Positions 1 to 9,069 of a DNA stretch of 64,000 bases are shown piece after piece. The stretch lies in contig NZ_CP088022.1 of the NCBI RefSeq assembly GCF_013373795.3, positions 6,014,001 through 6,078,000 on the forward strand, written 5' to 3'. Made by a program: the position numbers and the translations under genes. Position 1 is the stretch's first letter; each line of letters begins with the position of its first letter. The stretch comes from Bradyrhizobium quebecense. Lineage in GTDB: Bacteria; Pseudomonadota; Alphaproteobacteria; Rhizobiales; Xanthobacteraceae. Under the pieces are notes generated by a model, which was given only the letters and a program-made list of their open reading frames with translations, was not told the origin of the DNA and did not search any database.

Positions 1-173
1 AACAGCACGAGGAAGATCCAGAACGACCAGTAGCCGCGGCGGTTCGCCTTGAAATTCTGCCAGCGCCGCTGGTTGAGCGGCGACGGCGCGAAGGCGTGGC
101 GGGTGGCAGGCACCGCCTCGCCCATCGGCGATTGCGTCGAGGTCTCGACCGGCTGGGGCGCGAGCACCGTCAT
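1..173 (-). CDS. yejE: YejE-type peptide ABC transporter permease (5' part only)
   Basis: Only the first 57 codons lie in the window; the gene runs off the left edge. It is the second inner-membrane permease of the Yej (microcin C/oligopeptide) importer. The visible part is a cytoplasmic N-terminal tail with the motif PLNQRRWQNFKANRRGYWSF, typical of YejE, followed by the start of the first membrane helix. The ATG overlaps the yejB stop by one base (TGATG), so translational coupling is likely. The assignment rests on this motif plus the position after yejA and yejB; the ATPase YejF is expected just outside the window. Confidence 0.85.
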   Translation of the reverse strand, partial: MTVLAPQPVETSTQSPMGEAVPATRHAFAPSPLNQRRWQNFKANRRGYWSFWIFLVL

Positions 174-1282
174 CAGACCTCCCGCGCCTCGAAGTCGATC
201 CGCGGATCGATCCACATATAGGCAAGATCGGAGATCAGATTGACCACCAGTCCGACCAGCGAGAAGATGAACAGCGTCCCGAACACCACCGGATAATCGC
301 GGTTCAGGACGCTCTCGAAGCCGAGCAGGCCGAGCCCGTCAAGCGAGAAGATGGTCTCGATCAGCAGCGAGCCCGAGAAGAAGGCGTGGATGAACGCGCC
401 CGGAAAGCCCGCGATCACGATCAGCATGGCGTTGCGGAAAATGTGGTTGTACAGCACCTGGCGCTCGCTGCAGCCCTTGGCGCGCGCGGTCATCACATAT
501 TGCTTGCGGATCTCGTCGAGGAACGAATTCTTCGTCAGCAACGTCATGGTGGCGAAGGCGCCGAGCGCCATCGACACCAGCGGCAGCGTCAGGTGCCAGA
601 AGTAATCGATGATCTTCCAGTACCAGGGGAATTGCGACCAGCCGTCCGAGGTCAGACCGCGCAACGGGAAGATATTGAGGAACGAGCCGCCGGCAAACAG
701 CACGATCAACAGGATCGCAAACAGAAAGCCCGGGATCGCAAAGCCGATGATGATCACGGCCGACGTCCAGGTGTCGAACCGCGAACCATCCGTCACCGCC
801 TTGCGGATGCCGAGCGGGATCGAGATCAGATAGGTCAATAGCGTCATCCAGATGCCGAGCGACATCGAGACCGGCAGCTTCTCCTTGATCAGCTGAAGCA
901 CGCTGACGCTGCGGAAATAGCTTTCGCCGAAGTCGAACCGCGCGAAATTCCAGACCATCAGCGCGAACCGCTCCGGCGCCGGCTTGTCGAAGCCGAACTG
1001 CACCTCGAGCTTCTTGATAAAATCGGGATCGAGCCCCTGCGCGCCGCGATATTTCGAGTTGATGGCCGCGCCTGCGCCCGCGCCCTGGCCGCGCTGCGCG
1101 CCGAAATCGCCGCCGCCACCCGACACGCGCGAGGTGCCGCCGGTGTCGGCGCCATTGATCTGCGCAATGACGCGCTCGACCGGACCGCCGGGGGCAAACT
1201 GCACGACCACGAAGGAGACGAACAGGATGCCGAGCAGCGTCGGCAGCATCAGGAAGATACGTCGGGCGATATAGGCGCTCAT
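173..1282 (-). CDS. yejB: YejB-type peptide ABC transporter permease
   Basis: This 369-residue inner-membrane protein should form, with YejE, the channel of a peptide importer fed by the upstream YejA-like binding proteins. The N-terminus (MSAYIARRIFLMLPTLLGIL) is the first helix of the DppB/OppB family. The C-terminal half carries the permease loop (around RAKGCSERQVLYNHIFRNAM) that contacts the ATPase. A Gly-rich insert (about residues 43-75) sits in the large periplasmic loop between helices 1 and 2. The gene starts 3 bp after the yejA-like stop and overlaps yejE by one base, so the genes form one operon. The family assignment is secure; the substrate (peptides, perhaps microcin C-like compounds) is inferred. 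Confidence 0.93.
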   Translation of the reverse strand: MSAYIARRIFLMLPTLLGILFVSFVVVQFAPGGPVERVIAQINGADTGGTSRVSGGGGDFGAQRGQGAGAGAAINSKYRGAQGLDPDFIKKLEVQFGFDKPAPERFALMVWNFARFDFGESYFRSVSVLQLIKEKLPVSMSLGIWMTLLTYLISIPLGIRKAVTDGSRFDTWTSAVIIIGFAIPGFLFAILLIVLFAGGSFLNIFPLRGLTSDGWSQFPWYWKIIDYFWHLTLPLVSMALGAFATMTLLTKNSFLDEIRKQYVMTARAKGCSERQVLYNHIFRNAMLIVIAGFPGAFIHAFFSGSLLIETIFSLDGLGLLGFESVLNRDYPVVFGTLFIFSLVGLVVNLISDLAYMWIDPRIDFEAREV

Positions 1283-1285
1283 CGG

Positions 1286-3157
1286 CTACTTCGCCTGCTC
1301 GAGCTTGGCGGCCTTGGCCGCATCGTACCACCAGTTCTCCGGCGCCCCGACGCCCTGGGTATATTTCGCCAGCTTCTCCATATGACCGAACTGGTCCCAG
1401 TAGGCGATCGGATGCGTGTTGCGGTACCACTGCGGCACCCAGTAGCGGCCGGCGCGAAACACGCGGTCGAAGGCGCGGCAGGCGATCGTCAGCTCATGGC
1501 GGCTGTTCGCGCTGATGATCTTCTCGATCAGTACGTCGATCGCGGGATTGGAAATGCCTGCGAGATTGTAGGAGCCCTTGGTCTTCGCAGCCTGCGAGGA
1601 GAAGAACGGCCGCATGCTGTCGCCGGGCGTCGCCGAGAAGCTGAAGCGCTGCATAGTCATGTCGAAATCGAAGTCTTCCACCCGGGCACGGTATTGCACC
1701 GCGTCGACCAGGCGGAACGTCGCATCGATGCCGAGCGTGCCGAGATTCTTGATGTAAGGCCCGTGGTGCGGTTGCAGCGAGGGCTCGTCGTTGAGGAATT
1801 CGATGGTCATGGGTGTGCCGTTCGGCAGCACACGCTTGCCGTCCTTGACCACACAGCCGGCCTCGTTGAGCAGCTGCACGGCCTTGCGCAGCAGCGCACG
1901 GTCCTGACCTGAACCGTCCGACATCGGCGGCACGAACGGCAGGCCGAACACCTCGTCGGGCACCTGGCCGCGGAACGGCTCGAGCAACGCAAGCTCCTCC
2001 GGCGAGGGAGGCCCTTCCGCCACCATGTCCGAGTTCTGGAACGGCGAGACGGTGCGCGCATACGCATCGTACATGATGGTCTTGTTGGTCCACTCGAAGT
2101 CGAAGGCGCAGATCAGCGCCTCGCGCACGCGTGGATCCTTGAATTTGTCGCGGCGCATGTTGATGAACCAGCCTTGCGCACCGGACGGTGTGTCGTCGGG
2201 CAGCGTCTCGCGCTTGACCCGACCGTCCTTGACCGCGGTGAAATCGTAGCGTGTCGCCCAAACGCGCGCGGTGAACTCCTCGCGGAACAAATAGCTCTTC
2301 GAGGTGAAGCCCTCGAATGCCACATCGCGGTCGCGATAGAATTCGTAGCGCACGGTGTCGAAATTGTAGCTGCCGCGATTGACCGGAAGATCGGCGCCCC
2401 ACCAGTCCTTGACGCGGTCGTATTCGACGTAGCGATTGACCTCGAACCGGCCGACCTTGTACGGCCCCGAGCCGAGCGGCGCATCGAGCGTCGATTCCTC
2501 GAACGACCGCGTCGCGTAGTAGGCCTTGGAGAAGATCGGCAGGCTCGCGACATAGAGCGGCACGTCGCGCGCGCGCCCCGCCGCGAAGGTCACCACCACG
2601 GTCGCGTCATCGGGCGCCTCGGCCTTGACGAAGTCGCGGAGCTGCACCTGGATCAGCGGGTGCCCCTTTTCCTTCAGCGCGTTGAGCGAGAAGGCGACGT
2701 CCTGCGCGGTCAGCTTCGAGCCGTCGTGGAAGCGCGCTTCCGGGCGCATGGTGAAGCGATAGGTCAGCTTGTCCGGCGATATCTGCACCGACTTCGCGGC
2801 GAAGCCGTACATCGCGTCGGGCTCGTCATTGGCGCGCGACATCAGCGCCGCGAACGTCATGTCCATGCCCTGCGCGCCTTCGCCCTTCAGGACATAGGCG
2901 TTCAGCGAGTTGAAGGTGTAGTAGGACTGGTTGTAGGCTCGCACCCACGGAATCACCGAGAAGACGCCGCCCTTCGGCGCTTTCGGATTGACGTAGTCGA
3001 AGATCCGGAAATCCGCGGGATATTTCAGGTCGCCGAACACCGACATGCCGTGCATCTCGGTTCCGTTGTCGGCCACTGCCGGTGCAGCACGCAAGCTTGC
3101 AGCACTCAACGCACCGATGCCGAGACCGAGTGCGTGCCGACGGGAGAATAGCGCCAT
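1286..3157 (-). CDS. yejA: YejA-like extracellular solute-binding protein (second copy)
   Basis: A 623-residue periplasmic peptide-binding protein of SBP family 5. The chosen ATG gives MALFSRRHALGLGIGAL, a twin-arginine-like signal (SRRHALG) followed by a hydrophobic stretch and an A-V-A-D cleavage region; the open frame extends about 130 codons further upstream but over the end of the neighbouring gene. The body has the family hallmarks: GDLKYPADFRIFDYVNPKAP near the mature N-terminus, KLTAQDVAFSLNALKEKG, and a C-terminal YWVPQWYRNTHPIAYWDQFG segment. It starts 16 bp after the stop of the neighbouring paralogue and ends 3 bp before yejB. The two binding proteins share architecture but are clearly diverged, suggesting different peptide preferences for one permease. 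Confidence 0.9.
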   Translation of the reverse strand: MALFSRRHALGLGIGALSAASLRAAPAVADNGTEMHGMSVFGDLKYPADFRIFDYVNPKAPKGGVFSVIPWVRAYNQSYYTFNSLNAYVLKGEGAQGMDMTFAALMSRANDEPDAMYGFAAKSVQISPDKLTYRFTMRPEARFHDGSKLTAQDVAFSLNALKEKGHPLIQVQLRDFVKAEAPDDATVVVTFAAGRARDVPLYVASLPIFSKAYYATRSFEESTLDAPLGSGPYKVGRFEVNRYVEYDRVKDWWGADLPVNRGSYNFDTVRYEFYRDRDVAFEGFTSKSYLFREEFTARVWATRYDFTAVKDGRVKRETLPDDTPSGAQGWFINMRRDKFKDPRVREALICAFDFEWTNKTIMYDAYARTVSPFQNSDMVAEGPPSPEELALLEPFRGQVPDEVFGLPFVPPMSDGSGQDRALLRKAVQLLNEAGCVVKDGKRVLPNGTPMTIEFLNDEPSLQPHHGPYIKNLGTLGIDATFRLVDAVQYRARVEDFDFDMTMQRFSFSATPGDSMRPFFSSQAAKTKGSYNLAGISNPAIDVLIEKIISANSRHELTIACRAFDRVFRAGRYWVPQWYRNTHPIAYWDQFGHMEKLAKYTQGVGAPENWWYDAAKAAKLEQAK

Positions 3158-3173
3158 GCGCGGATCCTTGAGC

Positions 3174-5078
3174 TTATGAACGCTTGAGCTTGGCTGCCTT
3201 GTCGGCGTCGTACCACCAAAGATTTGGGAATCCTGAAACCGCGTATTTCGGCAGCGGATCGGGATGGCTGAAGCGATCCCAATAGACATAGCGCTGCTTG
3301 TCGTAATTGAAGTGTGGAACGCAATAGAAGTTCCAGAGCAGAACCCGGTCCAGCGCCTTGGCGGCGGCGATCTGATCGGCGCGGCTGTTGGCGAAGATGA
3401 TGCGCTCGATGATGGCATCGACGGCCGGATTCTTGATGCCCGGAAGATTGTTCGAGCCTTGCCGGTCGGCAGCCTGCGAGCCGAAATTGTCGCGCTGCTC
3501 GTTGCCGGGCGAGATCGACTGTCCCCAGACCTGGGTGACCATCTCGAAATCGAAATCACGCACCCGGTTCTGGTACTGCACGGTGTCGACGGCGCGCAGA
3601 TTGACGGTAATGCCGAGGCGCTCCAGGCTCGGCTTGTAGAACAGCGTGATCCGCTCCATGCCGGAATCGCCGCTGTTGCCGAGGATCTCGACCGTAAACG
3701 GCTGGCCCGAGGAATCGACCAGCTTGCGATCGCGGATCTCGAAGCCGGCTTCCTTCAGCAGTCGCGTCGCCTCGCGCAGATTGGCGCGCACGTTTTCCGG
3801 CGTGCCGCCGACCGGGTTCGTGTAGGGCGTGATGAAGACTTCCGGCGGCACCTTGTCGTGCACCGTCTCCAGAAGCTCGAGCTCCTTGCCTTGCGGCAGG
3901 CCGGTCGCCATCAGATCGGGGATGCCGTCGAAATAGCTCGAATCGCGATGGTACTCGCCGGTCGAGAGCACGCGGTTCATCTCTTCGAAATCGAACGCGT
4001 AGTTGAAGGCGCGGCGCAGCCTGGGGTCCGCGAACTTCGGACGCCTCAGGTTGAACACCCAGCCCTGCATCCGGCCTTGATTGCGGACGGTGAAAAGCTC
4101 CTTGAGCAGCCGGTTCTCGCGCACCGGCGGAACGTCGTAGGCCGACGCCCATTCCTTGGCGCTGCGCTCGTTGTACCAATCGAACTGGTCGGCCTTCAAC
4201 GCCTCGCGCGCGACGGTGTCGTCGCGGAAATACTCGTAGCGCAGCTCGTCGAAATTATTCTGCCCGATCGCAATCGGAATGTCCTTGCCCCAGTAATCCT
4301 TGACGCGCTCGAGCACGACCGATCGTCCGGCGACGAATTCCTTGATCTTGTAGGGGCCGGACCCGAGCGGCGGCTCCAGCGTGCTCGCGGTGATGTCACG
4401 CTTCTTGCCCTGCGCGTCGGTGCCCTCCCACCAATGCTTGGGCAGGATGACGAGCTGGCCGGTGATCATCGGCAACTCGCGGTTGCCCGGGCTGTCGAAG
4501 GTGAACTTGACGTCGCGATCGCCGATCTTCTCGGCCTTCGCGATATGCCGGTAGTAGGCACTGAACATCGGGCTGTTCGCCTTCAGTGCCTCGAAGGAGA
4601 AGATCACGTCTTCAGGCGTGACCGGCTTGCCGTCGTGCCAGCGTGACGCTGGACGGAGGCGGTAGATCACGTAAGAGAAATCGTCGGGGAAGGCTGCGGC
4701 CTCGGCGAGTTCGCCGTAATAGGTATCGGGCTCGTCGAGCGAGGCTTCCATCAGCGAGTCGTAAATGCGGGTGACCGCCGCGGCGACCGTGCCCTTCAAT
4801 CCCGCAACGACCAGGTTGAAGCTGTCATAGGTGCCGGGCTGGAATAGCCGCACCACGCCGCCCTTCGGCGCGTCCGGCTTGACGTAATCGTAACGCTTGA
4901 AGTCGGCGGGGTACTTGATTTCGCCGTAGGTAGAGAGGCCGTGGCGCCATTTCAGCCCGTTGGGGGCATCGTCGGCGAGTGCCGGCGTGATCGCCGACAG
5001 GCCGGAGTTCAGTCCGAGCGCCGGAGCGAGTGCCGCCAGTGCGCTGCCTTGAAGGAGGTGTCGTCGGGTGATCGCCAA
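3174..5078 (-). CDS. yejA: YejA-like extracellular solute-binding protein (first copy)
   Basis: First gene of the Yej operon, a 634-residue periplasmic binding protein (SBP family 5). The N-terminus MAITRRHLLQGSALAALAPA looks like a Tat signal (TRRHLLQ) with an alanine-rich h-region. The mature part opens with LSTYGEIKYPADFKRYDYVK, has PLGSGPYKIKEFVAGRSVVL in the middle, and ends FPNLWWYDADKAAKLKRS, matching the C-terminus of the second copy (NWWYDAAKAAKLEQAK). It is followed after 16 bp by the second yejA-like gene, then yejB and yejE. Family membership is seen directly; that both proteins deliver to the same permease is inferred from gene order. Confidence 0.9.
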   Translation of the reverse strand: MAITRRHLLQGSALAALAPALGLNSGLSAITPALADDAPNGLKWRHGLSTYGEIKYPADFKRYDYVKPDAPKGGVVRLFQPGTYDSFNLVVAGLKGTVAAAVTRIYDSLMEASLDEPDTYYGELAEAAAFPDDFSYVIYRLRPASRWHDGKPVTPEDVIFSFEALKANSPMFSAYYRHIAKAEKIGDRDVKFTFDSPGNRELPMITGQLVILPKHWWEGTDAQGKKRDITASTLEPPLGSGPYKIKEFVAGRSVVLERVKDYWGKDIPIAIGQNNFDELRYEYFRDDTVAREALKADQFDWYNERSAKEWASAYDVPPVRENRLLKELFTVRNQGRMQGWVFNLRRPKFADPRLRRAFNYAFDFEEMNRVLSTGEYHRDSSYFDGIPDLMATGLPQGKELELLETVHDKVPPEVFITPYTNPVGGTPENVRANLREATRLLKEAGFEIRDRKLVDSSGQPFTVEILGNSGDSGMERITLFYKPSLERLGITVNLRAVDTVQYQNRVRDFDFEMVTQVWGQSISPGNEQRDNFGSQAADRQGSNNLPGIKNPAVDAIIERIIFANSRADQIAAAKALDRVLLWNFYCVPHFNYDKQRYVYWDRFSHPDPLPKYAVSGFPNLWWYDADKAAKLKRS

Positions 5079-5237
5079 ATTCGGTCTTCCTGCTTGCGGC
5101 CCCGGTTACATGGGACCCAATATAAGGCAACGGTTCGACAAATTACGTTGCTTTTTCCTCATGATATTGGCCCGGGAACAATATCGGTGCGGCGAAACGT
5201 CCCGATAACAACCCCGCGACAGCGGATTCCCCATGCG

Positions 5238-5265
5238 AAAACGGCCAGGCATTGCCTGGCCGTTT
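5238..5265 (-). terminator. Rho-independent terminator of cycM
   Basis: A perfect 12-bp stem (AAACGGCCAGGC / GCCTGGCCGTTT) with a 3-base loop lies about 30 bp past the cycM stop. Read on the minus strand it ends in a short T run (TTTTCG). It separates cycM from the divergent intergenic region upstream of the yej operon. Confidence 0.75.
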
Positions 5266-5293
5266 CATCCGCGTGCTTGCGCGAAGCAATTCG

Positions 5294-5842
5294 TTACTTC
5301 GAAGCGGTCGGGAGCGGGGCCGGATGCTCCGAGTTCGAATTCAGATAGGCGATGATGTCGGCGCGCTCGCTGTCCTTCGGCACGCCGGCGAAGCCCATCG
5401 CGGTGCCCGGGACGAAGCCCTTCGGGTTGGTCAGGAACTTGTTCAGGTCGTCGAAGGACCAGTCGCCGCCCTTGCTCTTCATCGCGGCCGAGAAATTGAA
5501 GCCACGGCCCTCGCCCTTCTTCTCGCCGACGATACCGTAGAGGTTCGGACCGACGCGGTTGGGGCCGCCCTTCTCGAAGGTATGGCAGGCCTGGCACTTC
5601 TTGGCGGCGGCGGCGCCCTTCTCGGCGGAAGCGGTCTGCAGCAGCTTCTCGATCGGCTCGGAGGCCGCCGCGGCAGCCTCGCCGCCACCGCCATGGGACT
5701 CTTCCTTCACCGCGATCTCAAAACCCGGTTTCTCCGGCAGCTTCGCGGAAAACACCGATCCGGCGGCAAAGCTCATCACCAGGACGACGATGCAGGTGCC
5801 GAGAACCGCACCGAGGATTTTGTTGAGTTCGAAGGAGTCCAT
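5294..5842 (-). CDS. cycM: Membrane-anchored c-type cytochrome CycM
   Basis: A 182-residue class I cytochrome c tethered by an uncleaved N-terminal helix (about residues 9-30), with the haem domain in the periplasm. The haem-binding CQACH is at residues 83-87 and the likely axial Met is M149 in FVPGTAMGF. An Ala/Gly/Glu-rich linker (about 50-65) joins anchor and haem domain, as in Bradyrhizobium CycM. In that genus CycM carries electrons from the bc1 complex to the aa3-type oxidase, whose operon is also in this window (33.5-40.2 kb). The ATG at 5842 (MDSFELNKIL) is chosen over an upstream in-frame ATG because it begins directly before the anchor and has GGA-type pairing upstream. Followed by a strong terminator. 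Confidence 0.9.
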   Translation of the reverse strand: MDSFELNKILGAVLGTCIVVLVMSFAAGSVFSAKLPEKPGFEIAVKEESHGGGGEAAAAASEPIEKLLQTASAEKGAAAAKKCQACHTFEKGGPNRVGPNLYGIVGEKKGEGRGFNFSAAMKSKGGDWSFDDLNKFLTNPKGFVPGTAMGFAGVPKDSERADIIAYLNSNSEHPAPLPTASK

Positions 5843-6041
5843 TTCGGTCAGGCTCCGGGCCTTGAATGTCGACTTCAGGCCGGGAATACGGCCGCGGGGA
5901 AAGACCTGGGAATCGGCCTTATCGCACCGCCCCAAGCAGGGTTGAGATATCGGTTTGCCCGCGCTCTGGCAACCCGTATAAACGCGCCGAATTCAACCTC
6001 CTCCCCGCCAATTTCCGCAGGCCGGACGGGCCCCGACACGA

Positions 6042-6782
6042 ATGACCCAACCCCGTACCTTGGTGCTGATTCCGGCCCGCATGGCCGCCACGCGCCTCCC
6101 CGGCAAACCGCTGCTCGATATCGCGGGCGTGCCGATGATCGTCCATGTGCTGCGGCGGGCCGAGGCGGCCGGGATCGGCCGGGTTGCGGTCGCCACCGAT
6201 ACGGCGGAGATCGCAGCCGCAGTGAAGGCTGCGGGCGGCGAGGTCGTGATGACCCGCCCGGACCATCCCTCCGGCTCGGACCGGATCCATGAAGCGATGA
6301 CGATCCTCGACCCGGACGGCGCCGCCGAGATCGTGGTCAATCTGCAGGGCGATTTCCCGACCATCACGCCCGAAACCATCCGCAGCGTGATGCCGCCGCT
6401 CGCCGATCCCGCGGTCGACATTTCGACCCTGGCCTCGCGCATCCATACCGAGGAGGAGGATCTGGCTCCCAGCGTCGTCAAGGCAGTCGGCTCCCCGATC
6501 GGCGCCAACCGGCTACGCGCACTGTATTTTACCCGCGCCACCGCGCCCTATGGCGACGGACCGCGCTATCACCATATCGGCCTCTACGCCTACCGCCGGG
6601 CCGCGCTGGAGCGGTTCGTGCGGCTGCCGCCCTCGCCGCTGGAGCAGCAGGAGAAGCTCGAGCAGCTGCGCGCGCTGGAGGCCGGGATGCGGATCGACAT
6701 CACCATCGTCGACACCGTGCCCCGCGGCGTCGACACCCCGGCCGACCTCGAAACCGCCCGCAGAATACTTTCCAAAGCCTGA
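6042..6782 (+). CDS. kdsB: 3-deoxy-manno-octulosonate cytidylyltransferase
   Basis: A 246-residue cytoplasmic enzyme that activates Kdo with CTP to CMP-Kdo for lipopolysaccharide inner-core synthesis. The N-terminal nucleotide-binding signature [19 protein letters not shown] is clear, as are [11 protein letters not shown] (about residue 72) and [11 protein letters not shown] (about 100), where the Asp coordinates Mg2+. The typical C-terminal segment [19 protein letters not shown] is present. Length equals the family norm. It is followed after 21 bp by pheA, with which it may be cotranscribed. Confidence 0.96.
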   Translation: MTQPRTLVLIPARMAATRLPGKPLLDIAGVPMIVHVLRRAEAAGIGRVAVATDTAEIAAAVKAAGGEVVMTRPDHPSGSDRIHEAMTILDPDGAAEIVVNLQGDFPTITPETIRSVMPPLADPAVDISTLASRIHTEEEDLAPSVVKAVGSPIGANRLRALYFTRATAPYGDGPRYHHIGLYAYRRAALERFVRLPPSPLEQQEKLEQLRALEAGMRIDITIVDTVPRGVDTPADLETARRILSKA

Positions 6783-6803
6783 CCGGCTGCTAAAAGGCCA
6801 CCC

Positions 6804-7664
6804 ATGACCAAGAAGCTGAAAATCGCGTTCCAGGGCGAGCCTGGCGCCAATTCCCATATCGCGATCGCCGAGGCCTATCCCGACGCCGAGCCGATGCCCT
6901 GCCCGACCTTCGAGGACGCGCTGGCCGCGATTTCCTCGGGCGAGGCCGATCTCGGCATGATCCCGATCGAGAATTCGGTCGCCGGCCGCGTCGCCGACAT
7001 CCATCATCTCTTGCCTGCCTCGGGCCTGTTCATCGTCGGCGAATGGTTCTTGCCGATCCGCCACCAGTTGATGGCGGTGAAGGGCACCAAGCTCGCCGAC
7101 ATCAAGAGCGTGGAGAGCCACGTCCACGCGCTCGGCCAGTGCCGGCGCATCATCCGCAAGCTCGGCATCCGGTCGATCGTCGCCGGCGACACCGCCGGCA
7201 GCGCCCGCGATATTTCCGAACGCGGCGACAAGAGCGTGGCGGCGATCGCCTCGCGCCTCGCCGCCGATATCTATGGCCTCGACATTCTGGCCGAGGACAT
7301 CGAGGACGAGGCCCACAACACCACCCGCTTCGTGGTGCTGGCGCGCGAGGCCAAATGGGCTGCGCAGGGCTCCGGGCCGCTGGTCACCAGTTTTGTTTTC
7401 CGGGTGCGCAATCTGCCCGCTGCGCTCTACAAGGCACTCGGCGGCTTCGCCACCAACGGCGTCAACATGACCAAGCTCGAAAGCTACATGGTCGACGGCA
7501 ATTTCTTCGCCACGCAATTCTATGCCGATGTCGACGGCCACCCCGACGACCGCGGACTTGCCTTCGCGCTGGAAGAGCTGAAATTCTTCTCGCGCGAATT
7601 CCGCATCGTCGGCGTCTATCCCGGCCATCCGTTCCGCGCGACCTTCAGCGAAACGCAGAGCTAG
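6804..7664 (+). CDS. pheA: Prephenate dehydratase
   Basis: A 286-residue monofunctional prephenate dehydratase converting prephenate to phenylpyruvate in phenylalanine synthesis. The N-terminal catalytic domain contains [18 protein letters not shown] (about residues 54-71) and the catalytic T-R-F triplet at 174-176 (NTTRFVV). A C-terminal ACT domain (about 195-280) would bind phenylalanine for feedback inhibition; its ligand loop reads [14 protein letters not shown], where the classical ESRP is ESYM, a form common in alphaproteobacteria. There is no chorismate mutase domain. Its TAG stop shares a CTAG tetranucleotide with the stop of the convergent monooxygenase gene. Confidence 0.95.
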   Translation: MTKKLKIAFQGEPGANSHIAIAEAYPDAEPMPCPTFEDALAAISSGEADLGMIPIENSVAGRVADIHHLLPASGLFIVGEWFLPIRHQLMAVKGTKLADIKSVESHVHALGQCRRIIRKLGIRSIVAGDTAGSARDISERGDKSVAAIASRLAADIYGLDILAEDIEDEAHNTTRFVVLAREAKWAAQGSGPLVTSFVFRVRNLPAALYKALGGFATNGVNMTKLESYMVDGNFFATQFYADVDGHPDDRGLAFALEELKFFSREFRIVGVYPGHPFRATFSETQS

Positions 7665-8677
7665 GCCACTTTCTTCTGCAGCCCGAACGCCTCCGCAAGC
7701 AGGCTGTACGACTTCTTCCGCGCCGCGTGATCGTAGACCGCGGTGATCACCATCAGCTCATCCGCCTGGCTCGCCGCGATCAGCGGCTCCAGCTTCGTCA
7801 TCACGGTTGCGGGGCTGCCGACGAAAAGTCGCGCGCGGTTGCGCGCGATCGAGGCGCGCTCGGCGTCGGTGTAGGGATAGGCCTCTGCCTCCTCGACGCT
7901 CGGCAGCGGCAGATACTGGCCGCGGTCGCGGCGCAGCCGGTTGAGATCCATCGATAGCGCAAGCCGCTCGGCTTCCGCGTCGGTCTCCGCCGCAACGGCC
8001 GCGACCGCCAGGATCGACCGCGGCGTCGCACGCCAGCCCGACGGCTTGAAATGCGCACGATAGTTCGTCATCGCCGCGATTGCGTCGTGAGTGGCAAAAT
8101 GATGCGCGAACGCAAAGCCCATCCCGACCTGCGCGGCAAGCTCGGCGGAATAGTCGCTCGAGCCGAGCAGCCAGATCGGCGGCAGGGGCGAATCATCCGG
8201 CATCGCCACCACATTGTTGTAGGGATGGCCGGCCGGGAAATCGCGCGTCTCCCACAAGGTCAGCTCATGCAGCCGCTCGAGGAAATCGTCGCCCTCGCGG
8301 CGATCGAGCCGGCTGCGCAGCGCGTAAGCGGTGGCGCCATCGGTGCCGGGCGCACGGCCGAGGCCGAGATCGATGCGGCCGGGAAACAGCGCCTCCAGCA
8401 TCTTGAAGCGCTCGGCGACCACCAGCGGCGCATGGTTGGGCAGCATCACCCCGCCGGAGCCGACGCGGATATGCTGCGTCACCGCCGCGATCTGCCCGAT
8501 CATCAGATCGGGCGCCGGGCTCGCGACGGAAGCGAGGTTGTGGTGCTCGGCGAGCCAGTATCTGACGTAGCCAAGACCATCGACATGGCGCGCCAGATCG
8601 ATGCTGTTGCGGAGCGCAGCGGCGGGCTTGGTGCCTGACGTGACGACGGACAGGTCGAGGACGGAGAGCGGGATCAT
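7661..8677 (-). CDS. Luciferase-like (LLM class) flavin-dependent monooxygenase
   Basis: A 338-residue cytosolic protein of the bacterial-luciferase fold, expected to use reduced FMN and O2. Recognisable segments are [15 protein letters not shown] at the start, [19 protein letters not shown] near residue 50, [20 protein letters not shown], and [16 protein letters not shown], the signature of the MsnO8-type LLM subgroup. The substrate cannot be read from sequence. The ATG at 8677 is chosen because the family always starts about ten residues before this SVLDLS strand. It converges on pheA with stop codons sharing CTAG and is divergent from metF across about 390 bp. Confidence 0.85.
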   Translation of the reverse strand: MIPLSVLDLSVVTSGTKPAAALRNSIDLARHVDGLGYVRYWLAEHHNLASVASPAPDLMIGQIAAVTQHIRVGSGGVMLPNHAPLVVAERFKMLEALFPGRIDLGLGRAPGTDGATAYALRSRLDRREGDDFLERLHELTLWETRDFPAGHPYNNVVAMPDDSPLPPIWLLGSSDYSAELAAQVGMGFAFAHHFATHDAIAAMTNYRAHFKPSGWRATPRSILAVAAVAAETDAEAERLALSMDLNRLRRDRGQYLPLPSVEEAEAYPYTDAERASIARNRARLFVGSPATVMTKLEPLIAASQADELMVITAVYDHAARKKSYSLLAEAFGLQKKVA

Positions 8678-8862
8678 GGCCGACAACCTAATGGGGCGCC
8701 ACGAGGCGACAAAGACGCCGGCCGCGCAGACCAGTCCCGCACCGGAAAGTCGGCGCCGGTCATCGCGACTCTTGGGACGAAATACGAAGATTCGTTGACA
8801 TGCGGCCCTGCCGACGACCGGTTCGGACATCCAACCGATTCCAGAATCACGTTTTTTATTAA

Positions 8863-8999
8863 TATAATTCAATGAATTAATTCCATTGCTCGCCAACTGA
8901 AGGCGCAGCCCACCACTCGTTTTCGACCGCTCATTTTGAGCACATCATCGTCATCAATGGGCAATTTCCCATATCCGATGGGCTGTTTCAGCCCACCGG
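8863..8999 (+). promoter_or_regulatory. metF promoter -10 and structured 5' leader
   Basis: An AT-rich patch carries a perfect -10 hexamer TATAAT at 8863-8868, without a convincing -35. Transcription from there would give a leader of almost 200 nt before metF. It contains two adjacent hairpins: ATGGG/CCCAT at 8957-8972, and a longer one at 8975-8999 (CCG-TGGGCTG / CAGCCCA-CGG, loop TTT, one mismatch). The two stems share a GATGGG/ATGGG core, so alternative pairings are possible. No known SAM riboswitch consensus was recognised. The rest of the 8678-9069 gap has nothing else I can name. Confidence 0.35.
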
Positions 9000-9069
9000 T
9001 TTCGCCTATCTTAGGGCCTCCATAGCCGGGCCGGACGTCTGCCCTCCAGTTGCGGAGCCTTTGCGTATC

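Noticed and set aside
8957..9025. A 22-codon leader peptide frame before metF
   Set aside because: No ribosome binding site and no run of methionine codons as expected for a methionine attenuator.
8880..9069. SAM-II or SAH riboswitch before metF
   Set aside because: The core sequences I know for these classes are not present; only two simple hairpins are seen.
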